DNA of 30,785 nucleotides from Cyanobacteria bacterium OH_SFB_17 (GTDB taxonomy: Bacteria; Cyanobacteriota; Vampirovibrionia; Gastranaerophilales; Gastranaerophilaceae). The notes beneath the pieces were generated by a model, which saw only the letters and a program-made list of their open reading frames with translations, was not told where the DNA came from and searched no databases. Where the stretch lies: contig JAEWYI010000074.1 in NCBI GenBank assembly GCA_023395735.1, forward strand, positions 1 through 30,785, written 5' to 3'. This document shows positions 15,603-22,986 of the stretch, one piece after another. The position numbers and the translations under genes were made by a program. Position 1 is the first letter of the stretch. Each line of letters starts with the position of its first letter.

Positions 15603-16076
15603 ATGAATTTTCAAAAGAAAATAATTACTCTTCTTATAGGTTTATTTTGCTTTTCTGCTGTTGCGAAAGCTGAAATTGAACCTATATCAAAGGCGCCGAC
15701 TGGCGCGCTTGCGCATCCGTCGGCGCCCACTGCCGCTCAAACCGCAGCAATTTCACAAAATCCTCAAGTAGAATTTTCTCAATGCAATAAAAATTTTAAA
15801 ATTGACGGTGAAAAGTTATTTTATCTTTCGCTTTCAGCTATAAATGCCAATCGTTTTTCTGTCACAGAAATCCAAAGCCAAAGCGGATACATTTTATTTA
15901 CAGCGGGACAAAAACAATTTTTAGCAAGCGTTATGAAAATAAGCAATAACGAATCGCTTTTGAAAATAACACCTTGCGACAATATTTATAATTTTCAAAT
16001 AGGAATTGTGCAAAATATATTCAAATATATAGAGCTTAACTTGAACACTCCTATTGAAAAATTAGGAGTAATGTAA
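15603..16076 (+). CDS. Small secreted protein, unknown function
   Basis: This 157-residue protein has a clear Sec signal peptide (FQKKIITLLIGLFCFSAVAKA, cleavage after AKA at about residue 23). I do not recognise the mature domain of about 130 residues. It has two cysteines (SQCNKN; TPCDNI) and a globular region with LFYLSLSAINANRFSVTEIQ and SGYILFTAGQKQFLASVMK, compatible with an alpha/beta fold. Between signal peptide and domain is a low-complexity linker (APTGALAHPSAPTAAQTAA) encoded by a strikingly GC-rich palindrome at 15692-15727. It starts six bases after the polA stop, so it is probably cotranscribed. A link to polymerase function is unlikely. Confidence 0.75.
   Translation: MNFQKKIITLLIGLFCFSAVAKAEIEPISKAPTGALAHPSAPTAAQTAAISQNPQVEFSQCNKNFKIDGEKLFYLSLSAINANRFSVTEIQSQSGYILFTAGQKQFLASVMKISNNESLLKITPCDNIYNFQIGIVQNIFKYIELNLNTPIEKLGVM
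15692..15727. repeat. GC-rich palindromic insert in a secreted-protein gene
   Basis: GGCGCCGAC (15692-15700) and GTCGGCGCC (15719-15727) are a perfect 9-bp inverted repeat around an 18-base loop that itself contains GGCGCGC and TGCGCA. Its composition is far from the AT-rich flanks. It encodes the linker after the signal peptide and keeps the frame open. It is not the same sequence as the polA/trmFO element. Confidence 0.7.
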
Positions 16077-16154
16077 ATTTTTTGAAATAAAATGTCAATT
16101 ATTTTTTTTAGCTTACTTATACAAAATACTTAAGCAAAAAAGAAAGGTAAAAAA

Positions 16155-16562
16155 ATGTTATCTATTTCTCAAAATAACACATCTCAATCTCCAAACTTTG
16201 GAGCTTCAATGAAATTCAAAACAAATGTTTTAAAAAAACTTTCTACTTTTCTTGAAAAAGCGGATACCAGCTCAATTGACAACAAATTTTTAAACTCAAA
16301 CAAACAAGTCGATACCGCAAAATTTTCAAGACATGTAAGAAATATGTTCAAAGATGAATTTAACGACGATAAATTTGTGGTACAAACATTCAAAAATGTA
16401 AAATCTAAACCTCAAATGAAAATTGTTGAAGTTGACGAAGCCGGAAAAGCAATAAAAGGATCAGAAGTCAGATTCAATCCACTTAACTATCTAGAAGACA
16501 GCAAAAGAAACCTTACCGATGCAGTTCAAAAACATCGAGAAGGTGTATCATATAACGCCTAA
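16155..16562 (+). CDS. Small NFGA-tagged hypothetical protein
   Basis: I do not recognise a characterised family for this 135-residue soluble protein. It begins with a Ser/Asn/Gln-rich, probably disordered stretch of 12 residues, then NFGASMKFK, an N-terminal pattern I associate from memory with many uncharacterised Melainabacteria proteins. The rest is charged and mostly helical, with two Phe/Lys-rich segments and the strand-like MKIVEVDEAGKAIKGSEVRF. There is no signal peptide, no membrane helix and no cysteine. The ribosome site AGAAAGG lies about six bases from ATG. Its stop shares the four bases CTAA with the convergent thioesterase gene. Confidence 0.7.
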   Translation: MLSISQNNTSQSPNFGASMKFKTNVLKKLSTFLEKADTSSIDNKFLNSNKQVDTAKFSRHVRNMFKDEFNDDKFVVQTFKNVKSKPQMKIVEVDEAGKAIKGSEVRFNPLNYLEDSKRNLTDAVQKHREGVSYNA

Positions 16563-17323
16563 ATCCAAACTGAATTAATAATGCACAAATCTTCGTCGGT
16601 CTCAGAGTTCTTCAAAAGATGCGACGATTTTTTGTTTTCTTCATCAAGCTGAACAATAGATGTAACTTTGCTTTGTGCCTTTAATTCTTTTTTGTAGACA
16701 ATATCTAAACTTTTTAGCTTATTGTTTGCTTTAAACTCAAAAGGTAAAGCCTCAAAAGCCCAAACAATGTAATTTGCGTTGTTCACATGCCTGTTCACAT
16801 CTATATCGTCGTATCTGACTTCAAAACTTTTTTCATAATCAATTTTTGTTGGGGCAACGACTTTGTTAAAAACTAAATCATCTTGTCTTTTTTGCATTTC
16901 AGGCATAAAATCAACGACTTTTGCAAGTGGAAGTATGTTTTTATTTTCTAAATCAATCATCATCCATTGGCTTGCAATACGCCCTAATCGCTTGCTTTTA
17001 TCCGGCATCCAAAGTTCAAAATCACGGTTTGCAAGAATTTTTGAAATTCCTCTAGCTTCAGTTGAAATAATCATTTCGTCTAAATTTTGAGGATAATCAT
17101 CAAATTCCATGTGATACTTAATCAAAAACCAACCGTAATTTTTGGGATATGTAAAAGAGTATCCAAATCCGAGCATTTCCGCATTAATTGTTGCCATATC
17201 CTGCAAGAAATTTAGCAGCGCAGAAGGTTTTAAAACCATCTTAAAATCTACTTCATAATATTTTAAAGGATATTTTTTTTCAAAACAGTATTTTTCATTT
17301 TTTACAATATTTTGCTCAACCAT
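16559..17323 (-). CDS. Acyl-ACP thioesterase (FatA/FatB-like)
   Basis: This 254-residue enzyme has a double hot-dog fold of the acyl-ACP thioesterase family, which releases free fatty acids from acyl carrier protein. The N-terminal hot-dog has the YPLKYYEVDFKMVLKPSALL strand-helix opening and ARGISKILANRDFELW. The second has VRYDDIDVNRHVNNANYIVW, containing the catalytic Asn/His pair (NxH). I chose ATG 17323 because AGGAG is five bases upstream; an in-frame GTG at 17329 abuts that site. An extended -10 promoter lies 22 bp upstream. The product chain length cannot be predicted. Bacterial members often supply exogenous-style fatty acids or short products; the local role is unknown. Confidence 0.9.
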   Translation of the reverse strand: MVEQNIVKNEKYCFEKKYPLKYYEVDFKMVLKPSALLNFLQDMATINAEMLGFGYSFTYPKNYGWFLIKYHMEFDDYPQNLDEMIISTEARGISKILANRDFELWMPDKSKRLGRIASQWMMIDLENKNILPLAKVVDFMPEMQKRQDDLVFNKVVAPTKIDYEKSFEVRYDDIDVNRHVNNANYIVWAFEALPFEFKANNKLKSLDIVYKKELKAQSKVTSIVQLDEENKKSSHLLKNSETDEDLCIINSVWI

Positions 17324-17344
17324 AAACACTCCTGACTAATTTGA

Positions 17345-17353
17345 ATTATAACA
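17345..17353 (-). promoter_or_regulatory. Extended -10 promoter of the thioesterase gene
   Basis: TGTTATAAT on the minus strand is a perfect extended -10 element 22 bp upstream of the start codon. The hexamer 17 bp further upstream (ATTTCT) is a poor -35, as is usual for extended -10 promoters. Confidence 0.55.
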
Positions 17354-17392
17354 ATAATAATCCAAACAGAAATCAAATCAAATGACCTTCTA

Positions 17393-18169
17393 TCATTTAG
17401 AATTTAACATCATTTGCTCACAGGTTTTGCCACCAGCCTCTACGCCAAAACTACTGTCACAAACAACTTTCGTTGCTCCATAAAAATTACCTCTTATATA
17501 GAATTTAAATATATCATACCCCCATTTGTTTGGTTTTTTTTGTCCGTTTATATCTAAAACAAAGGCAGGCATAGAAAGTGTGCTTCCTGGTAAAATCATA
17601 TAAGTTCCATCTTTAAATACGTATGATGCATCATTATTTAAAATACTAGATTTCCTCCATGAAGGAAGGCCTACTGTAGCTGTTAGAGCTTCTGCCTCAG
17701 TCATTCCCGAGTCTATTTTTAATGTATCTTGCCCCTTTATATCAGGAATACAGCCATTTGCGTAAGAATTATTTGTGCATTTTTTTATAATACTCATAGA
17801 GCGCTCAAACCACGATGTAAAATCTGCACAGTCAGTAAATCTACCATTGTAGTCGCTAGCTAGTGGTTCATTAGTACCTTGCATAAGATATTGGTTGCAC
17901 TTTGAACCGTCAGCTGAATATTCTGCACAGTAGGCCGAACCGTAAGGATTTTTTTCCCAATAATAACAATGAAAAGGTCCTATCTCTGTCGTTGCTTTTG
18001 ACAACATATTAGAAAACGAAGAATAAACTTTTTGAAACTGAGATTTTAAAACAGTTTCCTGAATGTCATGAACCAACTGCGGAATTGTAACCTCCGCTAT
18101 AATTCCAATTATTCCGACAACAATGATAATCTCTGCCAAAGTATATGCTGACATTTTTATTTTTTTCAT
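17393..18169 (-). CDS. Type IV pilin-like (pseudopilin) protein, Cys-rich
   Basis: This 258-residue protein has the prepilin signal MSA/YTLAEIIIVVGIIGIIAEVTIP. Tyr replaces Phe at +1, Ala is at -1, Glu is at +5, and there is a second Glu at +18. The C-terminal half holds DINGQKKPNKWGYDIF, matching the other pseudopilins here. It has many cysteines in short pairs (CHCYYWEK differs slightly: HCYYW; CAEYSADGSKC; CTNNSYANGC; CDSSFGVEAGGKTC), suggesting several disulfides in the exported domain. The ribosome site is GGTGAATAA, just before ATG. Unlike the other two, no XRE gene adjoins it; mutL lies upstream in the same direction and a GTTTACA/TGTAAAC dyad is at 18205-18220. Confidence 0.83.
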   Translation of the reverse strand: MKKIKMSAYTLAEIIIVVGIIGIIAEVTIPQLVHDIQETVLKSQFQKVYSSFSNMLSKATTEIGPFHCYYWEKNPYGSAYCAEYSADGSKCNQYLMQGTNEPLASDYNGRFTDCADFTSWFERSMSIIKKCTNNSYANGCIPDIKGQDTLKIDSGMTEAEALTATVGLPSWRKSSILNNDASYVFKDGTYMILPGSTLSMPAFVLDINGQKKPNKWGYDIFKFYIRGNFYGATKVVCDSSFGVEAGGKTCEQMMLNSK

Positions 18170-18204
18170 TTATTCACCAAAATTACAATTAATAATTATT
18201 TTAA

Positions 18205-18220
18205 GTTTACACTTGTAAAC
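18205..18220. promoter_or_regulatory. Inverted repeat upstream of a pseudopilin gene
   Basis: GTTTACA and TGTAAAC form a perfect 7-bp inverted repeat with a two-base spacer, 36 bp before the pseudopilin start and 40 bp after the mutL stop. No U-tract follows on either strand, so an operator is more likely than a terminator. TTTACA inside it could also serve as a -35 box. Confidence 0.4.
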
Positions 18221-18260
18221 AAAATTTGTCATCAATCTAATGCTTGAGATGTTTTTAATA

Positions 18261-20054
18261 CTACTCATTTCGCTGGAAAAAACTTGCAATCTGTTTGTGC
18301 GCGAGGATTTTTGATATCGGTCTTCCATGCGGGCACGTGTATGGTTTTTCGCAAGTACGCCAGTTTTGTATTATATTTTGCATTTGCCATAAATTCAGCT
18401 TCTGTCCTGCTTTTACCGATGCTTTGCAAGAAGTCATAATAAGAATTTTCTCTTCCAATCTATCCAAATCACCTGACAAATTTTCCAAAATATCTGCTAA
18501 AAGTTCTTTTGGATTAACCTTAGAAAGCATTTGCGGGACTTTTTTGAATATAATTTTATCCCCTTTTAAAAATTCTATTCCATAGCCGAATTTCTCAAAT
18601 TTTTCAACATTTTCACGCAACATTTCAGACTCAATTGCAGAAACCTCCAACACATCAGAGATAAACAAAAGCTGTGATGCAGGCTGTTTTTGCGATTTTA
18701 ATCTTTCGTATATAAATCTCTCTTCTGCAATATGCTGATCAACAATCTCAAGCCCTTCTTCTTTTTCTATCAAAATATAGGTATTCTTGTATTGACCTAT
18801 TATATTTTCAACAGCAGTAGGCTGGCTAAAATTTTCAGCGCCCGAATAATTTTCGGATTCAAGACGTGATTTGCCCATTGGGTTTGAATAAAATTTCATA
18901 TTGTCATCTTGAACTTCAGACTCATCTTTCACAACGTTTGGAATAAATGAAACCTGCTTAAAATCCTCTTGCTTCAGCAAAAAATCGTCTTGTTCTTCTT
19001 GTTTTTTTGAAAAAGAAAAAACATTTGTTGAATAAGCAGGAGATTCTTTTTTTTCTTGGCCAAAACTTATGTTCGAAAGTGCCATATCAACAGCCGAATA
19101 CACAAAGTTAAAAATTTGGTTTGTGTTTTTATACCTAACCTCTTTTTTCGTAGGGTGAACATTTACATCCACCTCGCTAGGAGGCAGTTCTAAATTCAAA
19201 ACTACAAAAGGATACTTTCCACCTCCGATAAGGTTTCTATAAACAGTATCCACAGATTTTTGAAAAACAGGACACTTTACAGTTCTTGAATTTATATATA
19301 TATGATAAGCCTTTTTGCTTGAGCGCGTATAATCAGGGGTACTCACAAACCCTGAGATTTTGAACCCTGAAAGCTTATCTGTTTTCAAAACTTCTTTCAA
19401 ATTAGCAACAACATCAGGTGAATAGATTTCTTTTATAGTTGTTTTATAATCTCCGACGCCTGTTGTCTTAAGAAGAGTTTTGCCGTTGTTTTTGAGCTCG
19501 AAAGATATTGCAGGATTAATCAAAGCCAAAGCCTGAAGCATCTCTTGAATATAAGAAAATTCAGTCTTAGGGTTTTTTAAAAATTTTAGCCTTGCCGGAA
19601 GATTATAAAAAAGATTTTCCACCTCCATAATAGTACCGACAGCACAACCCGTTTGAGTTTGCTTAACTTCAGAATTTTCACACTCAACCTTTGTTCCGTA
19701 ATCATAATTCTTTGTTCTTGTTGTACAAGTAAGTTTTGCAATCGAAATAATACTCGAAAGCGCCTCACCTCTGAACCCCAAAGTGTTTATGGAGTACAAA
19801 TCTTCATCCGTTTCAATCTTACTTGTCGCATGTTTTGAAAAAGCCAGCATAATATCATCAGGATGGATGCCAGACCCGTTGTCCGCAATTCTCAAATTTC
19901 TGCACTCGTTTGTAACCTCTACAGAAATCTTTGTGGCTTTGGCATCAATCGAGTTTTCAACCAACTCTTTTACCACCGATGCAGGACGCTCAATTACCTC
20001 TCCTGCCGCGATTTGGTTTATTAAATGTTTTGATAACTGTTTAATCCTTTTCAT
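18261..20054 (-). CDS. mutL: DNA mismatch repair protein MutL (endonuclease type)
   Basis: MutL links mismatch recognition by MutS to strand removal. The 597-residue protein has the GHKL ATPase N-terminus: IAAGEVIERPASVVKELVENSIDA, IADNGSGI and TLGFRGEALSSI. It then has the transducer domain ending PPSEVDVNVHPTKKEVRY, a variable linker (about 330-420) and the C-terminal dimerisation domain. The metal-dependent nicking motifs are present: DQHIAEERFIYE fits DQHAx2Ex4E except Ile for Ala, and SCKASVKAG and CPHGRP follow. It should therefore nick DNA itself, as in bacteria lacking MutH. The start is ATG 20054 with a weak ribosome site. mutS is not in the window. Confidence 0.96.
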   Translation of the reverse strand: MKRIKQLSKHLINQIAAGEVIERPASVVKELVENSIDAKATKISVEVTNECRNLRIADNGSGIHPDDIMLAFSKHATSKIETDEDLYSINTLGFRGEALSSIISIAKLTCTTRTKNYDYGTKVECENSEVKQTQTGCAVGTIMEVENLFYNLPARLKFLKNPKTEFSYIQEMLQALALINPAISFELKNNGKTLLKTTGVGDYKTTIKEIYSPDVVANLKEVLKTDKLSGFKISGFVSTPDYTRSSKKAYHIYINSRTVKCPVFQKSVDTVYRNLIGGGKYPFVVLNLELPPSEVDVNVHPTKKEVRYKNTNQIFNFVYSAVDMALSNISFGQEKKESPAYSTNVFSFSKKQEEQDDFLLKQEDFKQVSFIPNVVKDESEVQDDNMKFYSNPMGKSRLESENYSGAENFSQPTAVENIIGQYKNTYILIEKEEGLEIVDQHIAEERFIYERLKSQKQPASQLLFISDVLEVSAIESEMLRENVEKFEKFGYGIEFLKGDKIIFKKVPQMLSKVNPKELLADILENLSGDLDRLEEKILIMTSCKASVKAGQKLNLWQMQNIIQNWRTCEKPYTCPHGRPISKILAHKQIASFFQRNE

Positions 20055-20108
20055 AAGATAATTCTACTTCAACTAGTGTATATTTTTCAAATATCCGCTA
20101 AATTAATG

Positions 20109-20137
20109 ATTACAATCTTTACATAAAAACCTATACT
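20109..20137 (+). promoter_or_regulatory. Candidate promoter of the DNA methyltransferase gene
   Basis: ATTACA (20109-20114), a 17-bp spacer and TATACT (20132-20137) lie 32 bp upstream of the methyltransferase start. Both boxes are one or two mismatches from consensus. Confidence 0.45.
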
Positions 20138-20169
20138 GAATAAGTACAAATTAGGGAATAGGGGATTTT

Positions 20170-21057
20170 ATGGCAAGGCCAGCATTAAAAACAAACTTAA
20201 AAGCAAAGCCAATTGAAAAAAAGGCTAAATTAAAACTTGTTGACGAAAATGCGATTAAAACAACCGCATACAGCGATATAAACCTTAAAAAGTGGAAAAA
20301 TTACGACCACGTAAAAACCGACACTTTATGGGAATTTCCAAACAGGTTGAAAGAAGGCGGCCACTCAAACGAGTACCACGGAAACTACATTCCGCAAATA
20401 GCACAACAACTCTACGAAAGATTCACAAAGAAAAACGATATAGTTCTTGACCTGTTTTTTGGCTCAGGAACCTCAGGAATAGAAGCAGTAAATATGCAAA
20501 GACGCTGCATCGGAGTCGAGCTAAAAGACGAGCTTGCAGAAAATGTTTCTCAAAAATTTACACCAAAACAACTCGTTACAGACGTAAATATTATCTGTGC
20601 AGATTCAACAAGCGAACTCGCTAAAGAAAAAATTCAAGCAAGACTTGATATTATGGGCAAAAAACAGGCTCAATTCCTTATGCTTCATCCGCCATACGAC
20701 GATATCATTAAATTTTCTGACAAAAAAGAAGATTTATCCAACTGCTCAAGCACAGAAGAATTCTATGATTTGTTTGAAAAAGTCGCAAAAAACGGATACG
20801 ACCTTCTTGAAAAAGGAAGATTCGCAGCTCTAATAATCGGTGATAGCTACAAAAATTCCCAAATTCAACCCCTCGGCTTTGAATGTATGAGAAGAATGAA
20901 CAACCTTGGATTTATAACAAAATCAATTATCGTAAAAGATATTCAAGGTAACGAAAAAGCAAAAGGCAAAACCGCAAACCTCTGGCGCTATAGAGCTCTT
21001 GCAGGCGGATTCTACATTTTTAAACACGAATACATTATGATTATGCAAAAAGCTTAA
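20170..21057 (+). CDS. Solitary DNA N4-cytosine/N6-adenine methyltransferase
   Basis: The 295-residue protein has a SAM-binding motif I, VLDLFFGSGTSGIEA (about residues 91-105), and a catalytic motif IV, LHPPYDDI (about 172-179). HPPY is a variant of DPPY/SPPY used for exocyclic amino methylation. Motif I precedes motif IV, the reverse of beta-class enzymes whose FGSGT motif is normally C-terminal. The N-terminal 35 residues are Lys/Ala-rich. A target domain could lie at either end, but neither is recognisable. The ribosome site AGGGGA lies before ATG, and a terminator follows the stop. No restriction endonuclease gene is adjacent, so it is probably an orphan. It is divergent to mutL. The target sequence and modified base are unknown. 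Confidence 0.85.
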   Translation: MARPALKTNLKAKPIEKKAKLKLVDENAIKTTAYSDINLKKWKNYDHVKTDTLWEFPNRLKEGGHSNEYHGNYIPQIAQQLYERFTKKNDIVLDLFFGSGTSGIEAVNMQRRCIGVELKDELAENVSQKFTPKQLVTDVNIICADSTSELAKEKIQARLDIMGKKQAQFLMLHPPYDDIIKFSDKKEDLSNCSSTEEFYDLFEKVAKNGYDLLEKGRFAALIIGDSYKNSQIQPLGFECMRRMNNLGFITKSIIVKDIQGNEKAKGKTANLWRYRALAGGFYIFKHEYIMIMQKA

Positions 21058-21084
21058 GTTAATTGTAAAAATTAGTAAATATTT

Positions 21085-21125
21085 TAAAAAAAATCGGCAA
21101 AAAATTTCTTTTACCGGTTTTTTAT
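21085..21125 (+). terminator. Intrinsic terminator after the methyltransferase gene
   Basis: An AT-flanked stem (AAAATCGG / CCGGTTTT with a G-U pair, then AAAA/TTTT after one mismatch) ends in GGTTTTTTATT. It lies about 30 bp after the stop codon. Confidence 0.75.
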
Positions 21126-21158
21126 TACCTGTCTCAGAATAGTGTGTGGTGATTAAGT

Positions 21159-21524
21159 ATGAATATTTCTTTTACAGGGGTTAACCAATTTGAAAATATC
21201 AAAATTTTAGGTGAGCCGATAAGACAAAAAACAAATCTGTCCGAGGATTTGCAATTTTTGCGCCAAATAATTAAAAACATTGTACCCAAATCTGATTTTT
21301 CGATCCAAAGAACCCCAAATTTGCAAACACTATCAAGCGACTCACTCAAGCTTCAATTTTTCAACTCAAACACCCCGCTCACCAGCAACAGAGTGCATAT
21401 AACTGACTTAAAAGAAAACATAACAAGAATTTTGAAAAAAAGCGAACACCAAAGCTCAGAATACTCAAAATTATTCAAAGAATTTGTCACAACAATAACA
21501 GAATCGGTCATCAAAACAAACTAA
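21159..21524 (+). CDS. Small ISFTG-tagged hypothetical protein
   Basis: I do not recognise a characterised family for this 121-residue soluble protein. It begins MNISFTGVNQF, an N-terminal SFTG tag comparable to the NFGA tag of the protein at 16155. The rest is hydrophilic, rich in Ser/Thr/Lys/Leu, with probable helices (LSEDLQFLRQIIKNIV and LKENITRILKKS) and no cysteine, signal peptide or membrane segment. The ribosome site GGTGATT is weak. It follows the methyltransferase terminator by about 35 bp. Its stop shares CTAA with the convergent uppP gene, exactly the arrangement of the NFGA gene with the thioesterase gene. Confidence 0.65.
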   Translation: MNISFTGVNQFENIKILGEPIRQKTNLSEDLQFLRQIIKNIVPKSDFSIQRTPNLQTLSSDSLKLQFFNSNTPLTSNRVHITDLKENITRILKKSEHQSSEYSKLFKEFVTTITESVIKTN

Positions 21525-22339
21525 ATAATATTGACCAGCCCCAAAAACAACACCAAAACCCCGACAATAATTCTATAAATAGCAAAGTTTGTCATCGGTT
21601 TCGTTTTCAAAAAATCTATAAATTTTGCAACCACAACGACTGCAACCACAAACGAAACAACAAATCCAACGGCCAACGCGGCAACCTCAGACAAATTCAT
21701 CTTTGCACCGTCTTTTAACAGCGAAAACAAAGTCGCAATAACCATTGTAGGAATGGCCAAGAAAAAAGAAAATTCAGCTGCCGCAACACTCGACAACCCC
21801 ATCATCCATCCGCCTATAATAGTCGCAGCAGAGCGTGAAAATCCAGGCCACAAAATTGATAAACACTGGAAACAACCTATCAAAAATGATTTTTTATACC
21901 CGATTGTGTCAATGTCAAGCGAATGATTATCGTTTCGATATCTCTTCTCTGCAAAAATCATCCACAATCCACCAAAAATAAGCGCCAATGAAACAACAAA
22001 AGGATTCATCAAATGCTCTTCTATAAATTTATGAAATAAAAGCCCCACAACACCCGCTGGAATAAACGCAAACAAAAGCTTTGTCCATAGTTTAAATCCG
22101 CTCTCATTTGGCTTCAAATGCTTAAACGAATCAAAAATCTTGCCCCTGAAAAGATAAACAACAGCCCAAATAGCACCTAGCTGAATAACAACCTCAAATA
22201 ATTTTGCAAAATCACCGCTGAAATTTATAAATTTCCCGACAATTATCATGTGTCCTGTCGATGAAATAGGTAGAAATTCCGTTACACCCTCAACTACACC
22301 CAAAACTATTGATTTAATTATTAAAATTATACTTTCCAT
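21521..22339 (-). CDS. uppP: Undecaprenyl-diphosphatase UppP (BacA)
   Basis: UppP removes one phosphate from undecaprenyl pyrophosphate so that the lipid carrier can be reused for peptidoglycan and LPS glycans. The 272-residue polytopic membrane protein has the two hallmark motifs: EGVTEFLPISSTGHMII (about 16-32, with both Glu residues) and the PGFSRSAAT loop (about 160-170). About seven to eight hydrophobic helices are visible, and the length is typical. The ribosome site AGGGGAG lies before ATG. It is 42 bp downstream of queD and is probably cotranscribed with it. Loss or gain of expression alters bacitracin resistance in other bacteria. Confidence 0.96.
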   Translation of the reverse strand: MESIILIIKSIVLGVVEGVTEFLPISSTGHMIIVGKFINFSGDFAKLFEVVIQLGAIWAVVYLFRGKIFDSFKHLKPNESGFKLWTKLLFAFIPAGVVGLLFHKFIEEHLMNPFVVSLALIFGGLWMIFAEKRYRNDNHSLDIDTIGYKKSFLIGCFQCLSILWPGFSRSAATIIGGWMMGLSSVAAAEFSFFLAIPTMVIATLFSLLKDGAKMNLSEVAALAVGFVVSFVVAVVVVAKFIDFLKTKPMTNFAIYRIIVGVLVLFLGLVNII

Positions 22340-22381
22340 CTGCTCCCCTGTTTTCTTTGTTCAATATTTTATCTATTCAGT

Positions 22382-22738
22382 CTACTCATAATAACTAGCG
22401 CAGCAATTCGCAGTCTCCCAAACAGAAATCTTGCTCACGCATCCCAATTTTTCATTCAGTTTTTGATAAATAAATTTAGCAAGAATTTCACTGCTTGGAC
22501 TAACACCACTAAACTCAGGAAGCTCGTTTATATCCTCATGATCAAGGTAATCCAAAACGCTCTTCAACTCTTTTTTGATAACCTTATAATCAATCAAAAT
22601 ATTACTCTTGTCCAAAGTCTCGCCTTTCACAAAAGCCTCTACCAACCAATTATGTCCGTGCTGATTTTCACACGCCCCATCATAATTTAACAAATGATGT
22701 GCCGCTGAAAAATACATCTGTGCTTTTAATTCATACAT
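22382..22738 (-). CDS. queD: 6-carboxytetrahydropterin synthase QueD
   Basis: QueD converts dihydroneopterin triphosphate to 6-carboxytetrahydropterin, an early step to preQ0 and queuosine in tRNA. At 118 residues it matches the small QueD/PTPS family. The zinc histidines are in FSAAHHL and QHGHNW, and the catalytic Cys is in CENQHGHNW. The LDHEDIN His and the pterin-binding Glu of VWETANCC are also present. The ribosome site AAGGA is eight bases from ATG and lies at the end of a 97-bp segment that is duplicated upstream. The likely promoter is about 360 bp upstream, giving a long leader. Other queuosine genes are not in the window. Confidence 0.93.
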   Translation of the reverse strand: MYELKAQMYFSAAHHLLNYDGACENQHGHNWLVEAFVKGETLDKSNILIDYKVIKKELKSVLDYLDHEDINELPEFSGVSPSSEILAKFIYQKLNEKLGCVSKISVWETANCCASYYE

Positions 22739-22740
22739 TT

Positions 22741-22837
22741 TTTTAATCCTTACACTTAATGGTTTTGTTACTACCTGTACTCATTTTTTGTTTCACTACA
22801 AGTTTTTTCTTATTGTCGGTGTACCCGATTTATGCAC
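22741..22837 (-). repeat. queD leader repeat, proximal copy
   Basis: This 97-bp segment includes the queD ribosome site and is repeated at 22890-22986 with about eight substitutions and no gap. The two copies are offset by 149 bp, in direct orientation. Confidence 0.88.
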
Positions 22838-22886
22838 GAGGGGCTTTTTGCCCTGTCCCTCGCCTGATGCGACTTAACCCTCGCAT
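22830..22886 (-). CDS. Candidate 18-codon leader peptide upstream of queD
   Basis: On the minus strand the distal repeat copy ends in its own AAGGA ribosome site, and nine bases later an ATG opens the frame MRGLSRIRRGTGQKAPRA, closed by TAA inside the proximal copy. The peptide is very basic. It occupies the same position relative to the distal ribosome site as queD does to the proximal one. Translation is unproven. The coding stretch also forms two hairpins: GATGCGA/TCGCATC (22866-22887) and GGGC/GCCC within GAGGG/CCCTC (22838-22861). Confidence 0.35.
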   Translation of the reverse strand: MRGLSRIRRGTGQKAPRA

Positions 22887-22895
22887 CTCTTTTTA
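22866..22895 (+). terminator. Hairpin with T-tract between the queD leader repeats
   Basis: GATGCGA and TCGCATC form a 7-bp stem with an 8-base loop, followed on the plus strand by TCTTTTTAT. It could terminate rightward antisense transcription. On the minus strand the same stem would cover the leader ORF start codon. Confidence 0.4.
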
Positions 22896-22986
22896 TCCTT
22901 ACACTTAATGTTTTTGTTACTACCTGTACTAATTTTTTGTTTTATTACAAGTTTTTCCTTATTGTCGGTGCACCCGATTTATGCAC
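22890..22986 (-). repeat. queD leader repeat, distal copy
   Basis: This is the second copy of the 97-bp segment. Unlike the proximal copy, it continues into TCGGG at 22987-22991, which completes two interleaved perfect 5-bp complements (GTGCA-CCCGA-TTTA-TGCAC-TCGGG, 22968-22991). Confidence 0.88.

Noticed and set aside
20170..21057. Restriction-modification system at the methyltransferase gene
   Set aside because: Neighbours are mutL and a small tagged protein; neither shows endonuclease motifs of a restriction enzyme.
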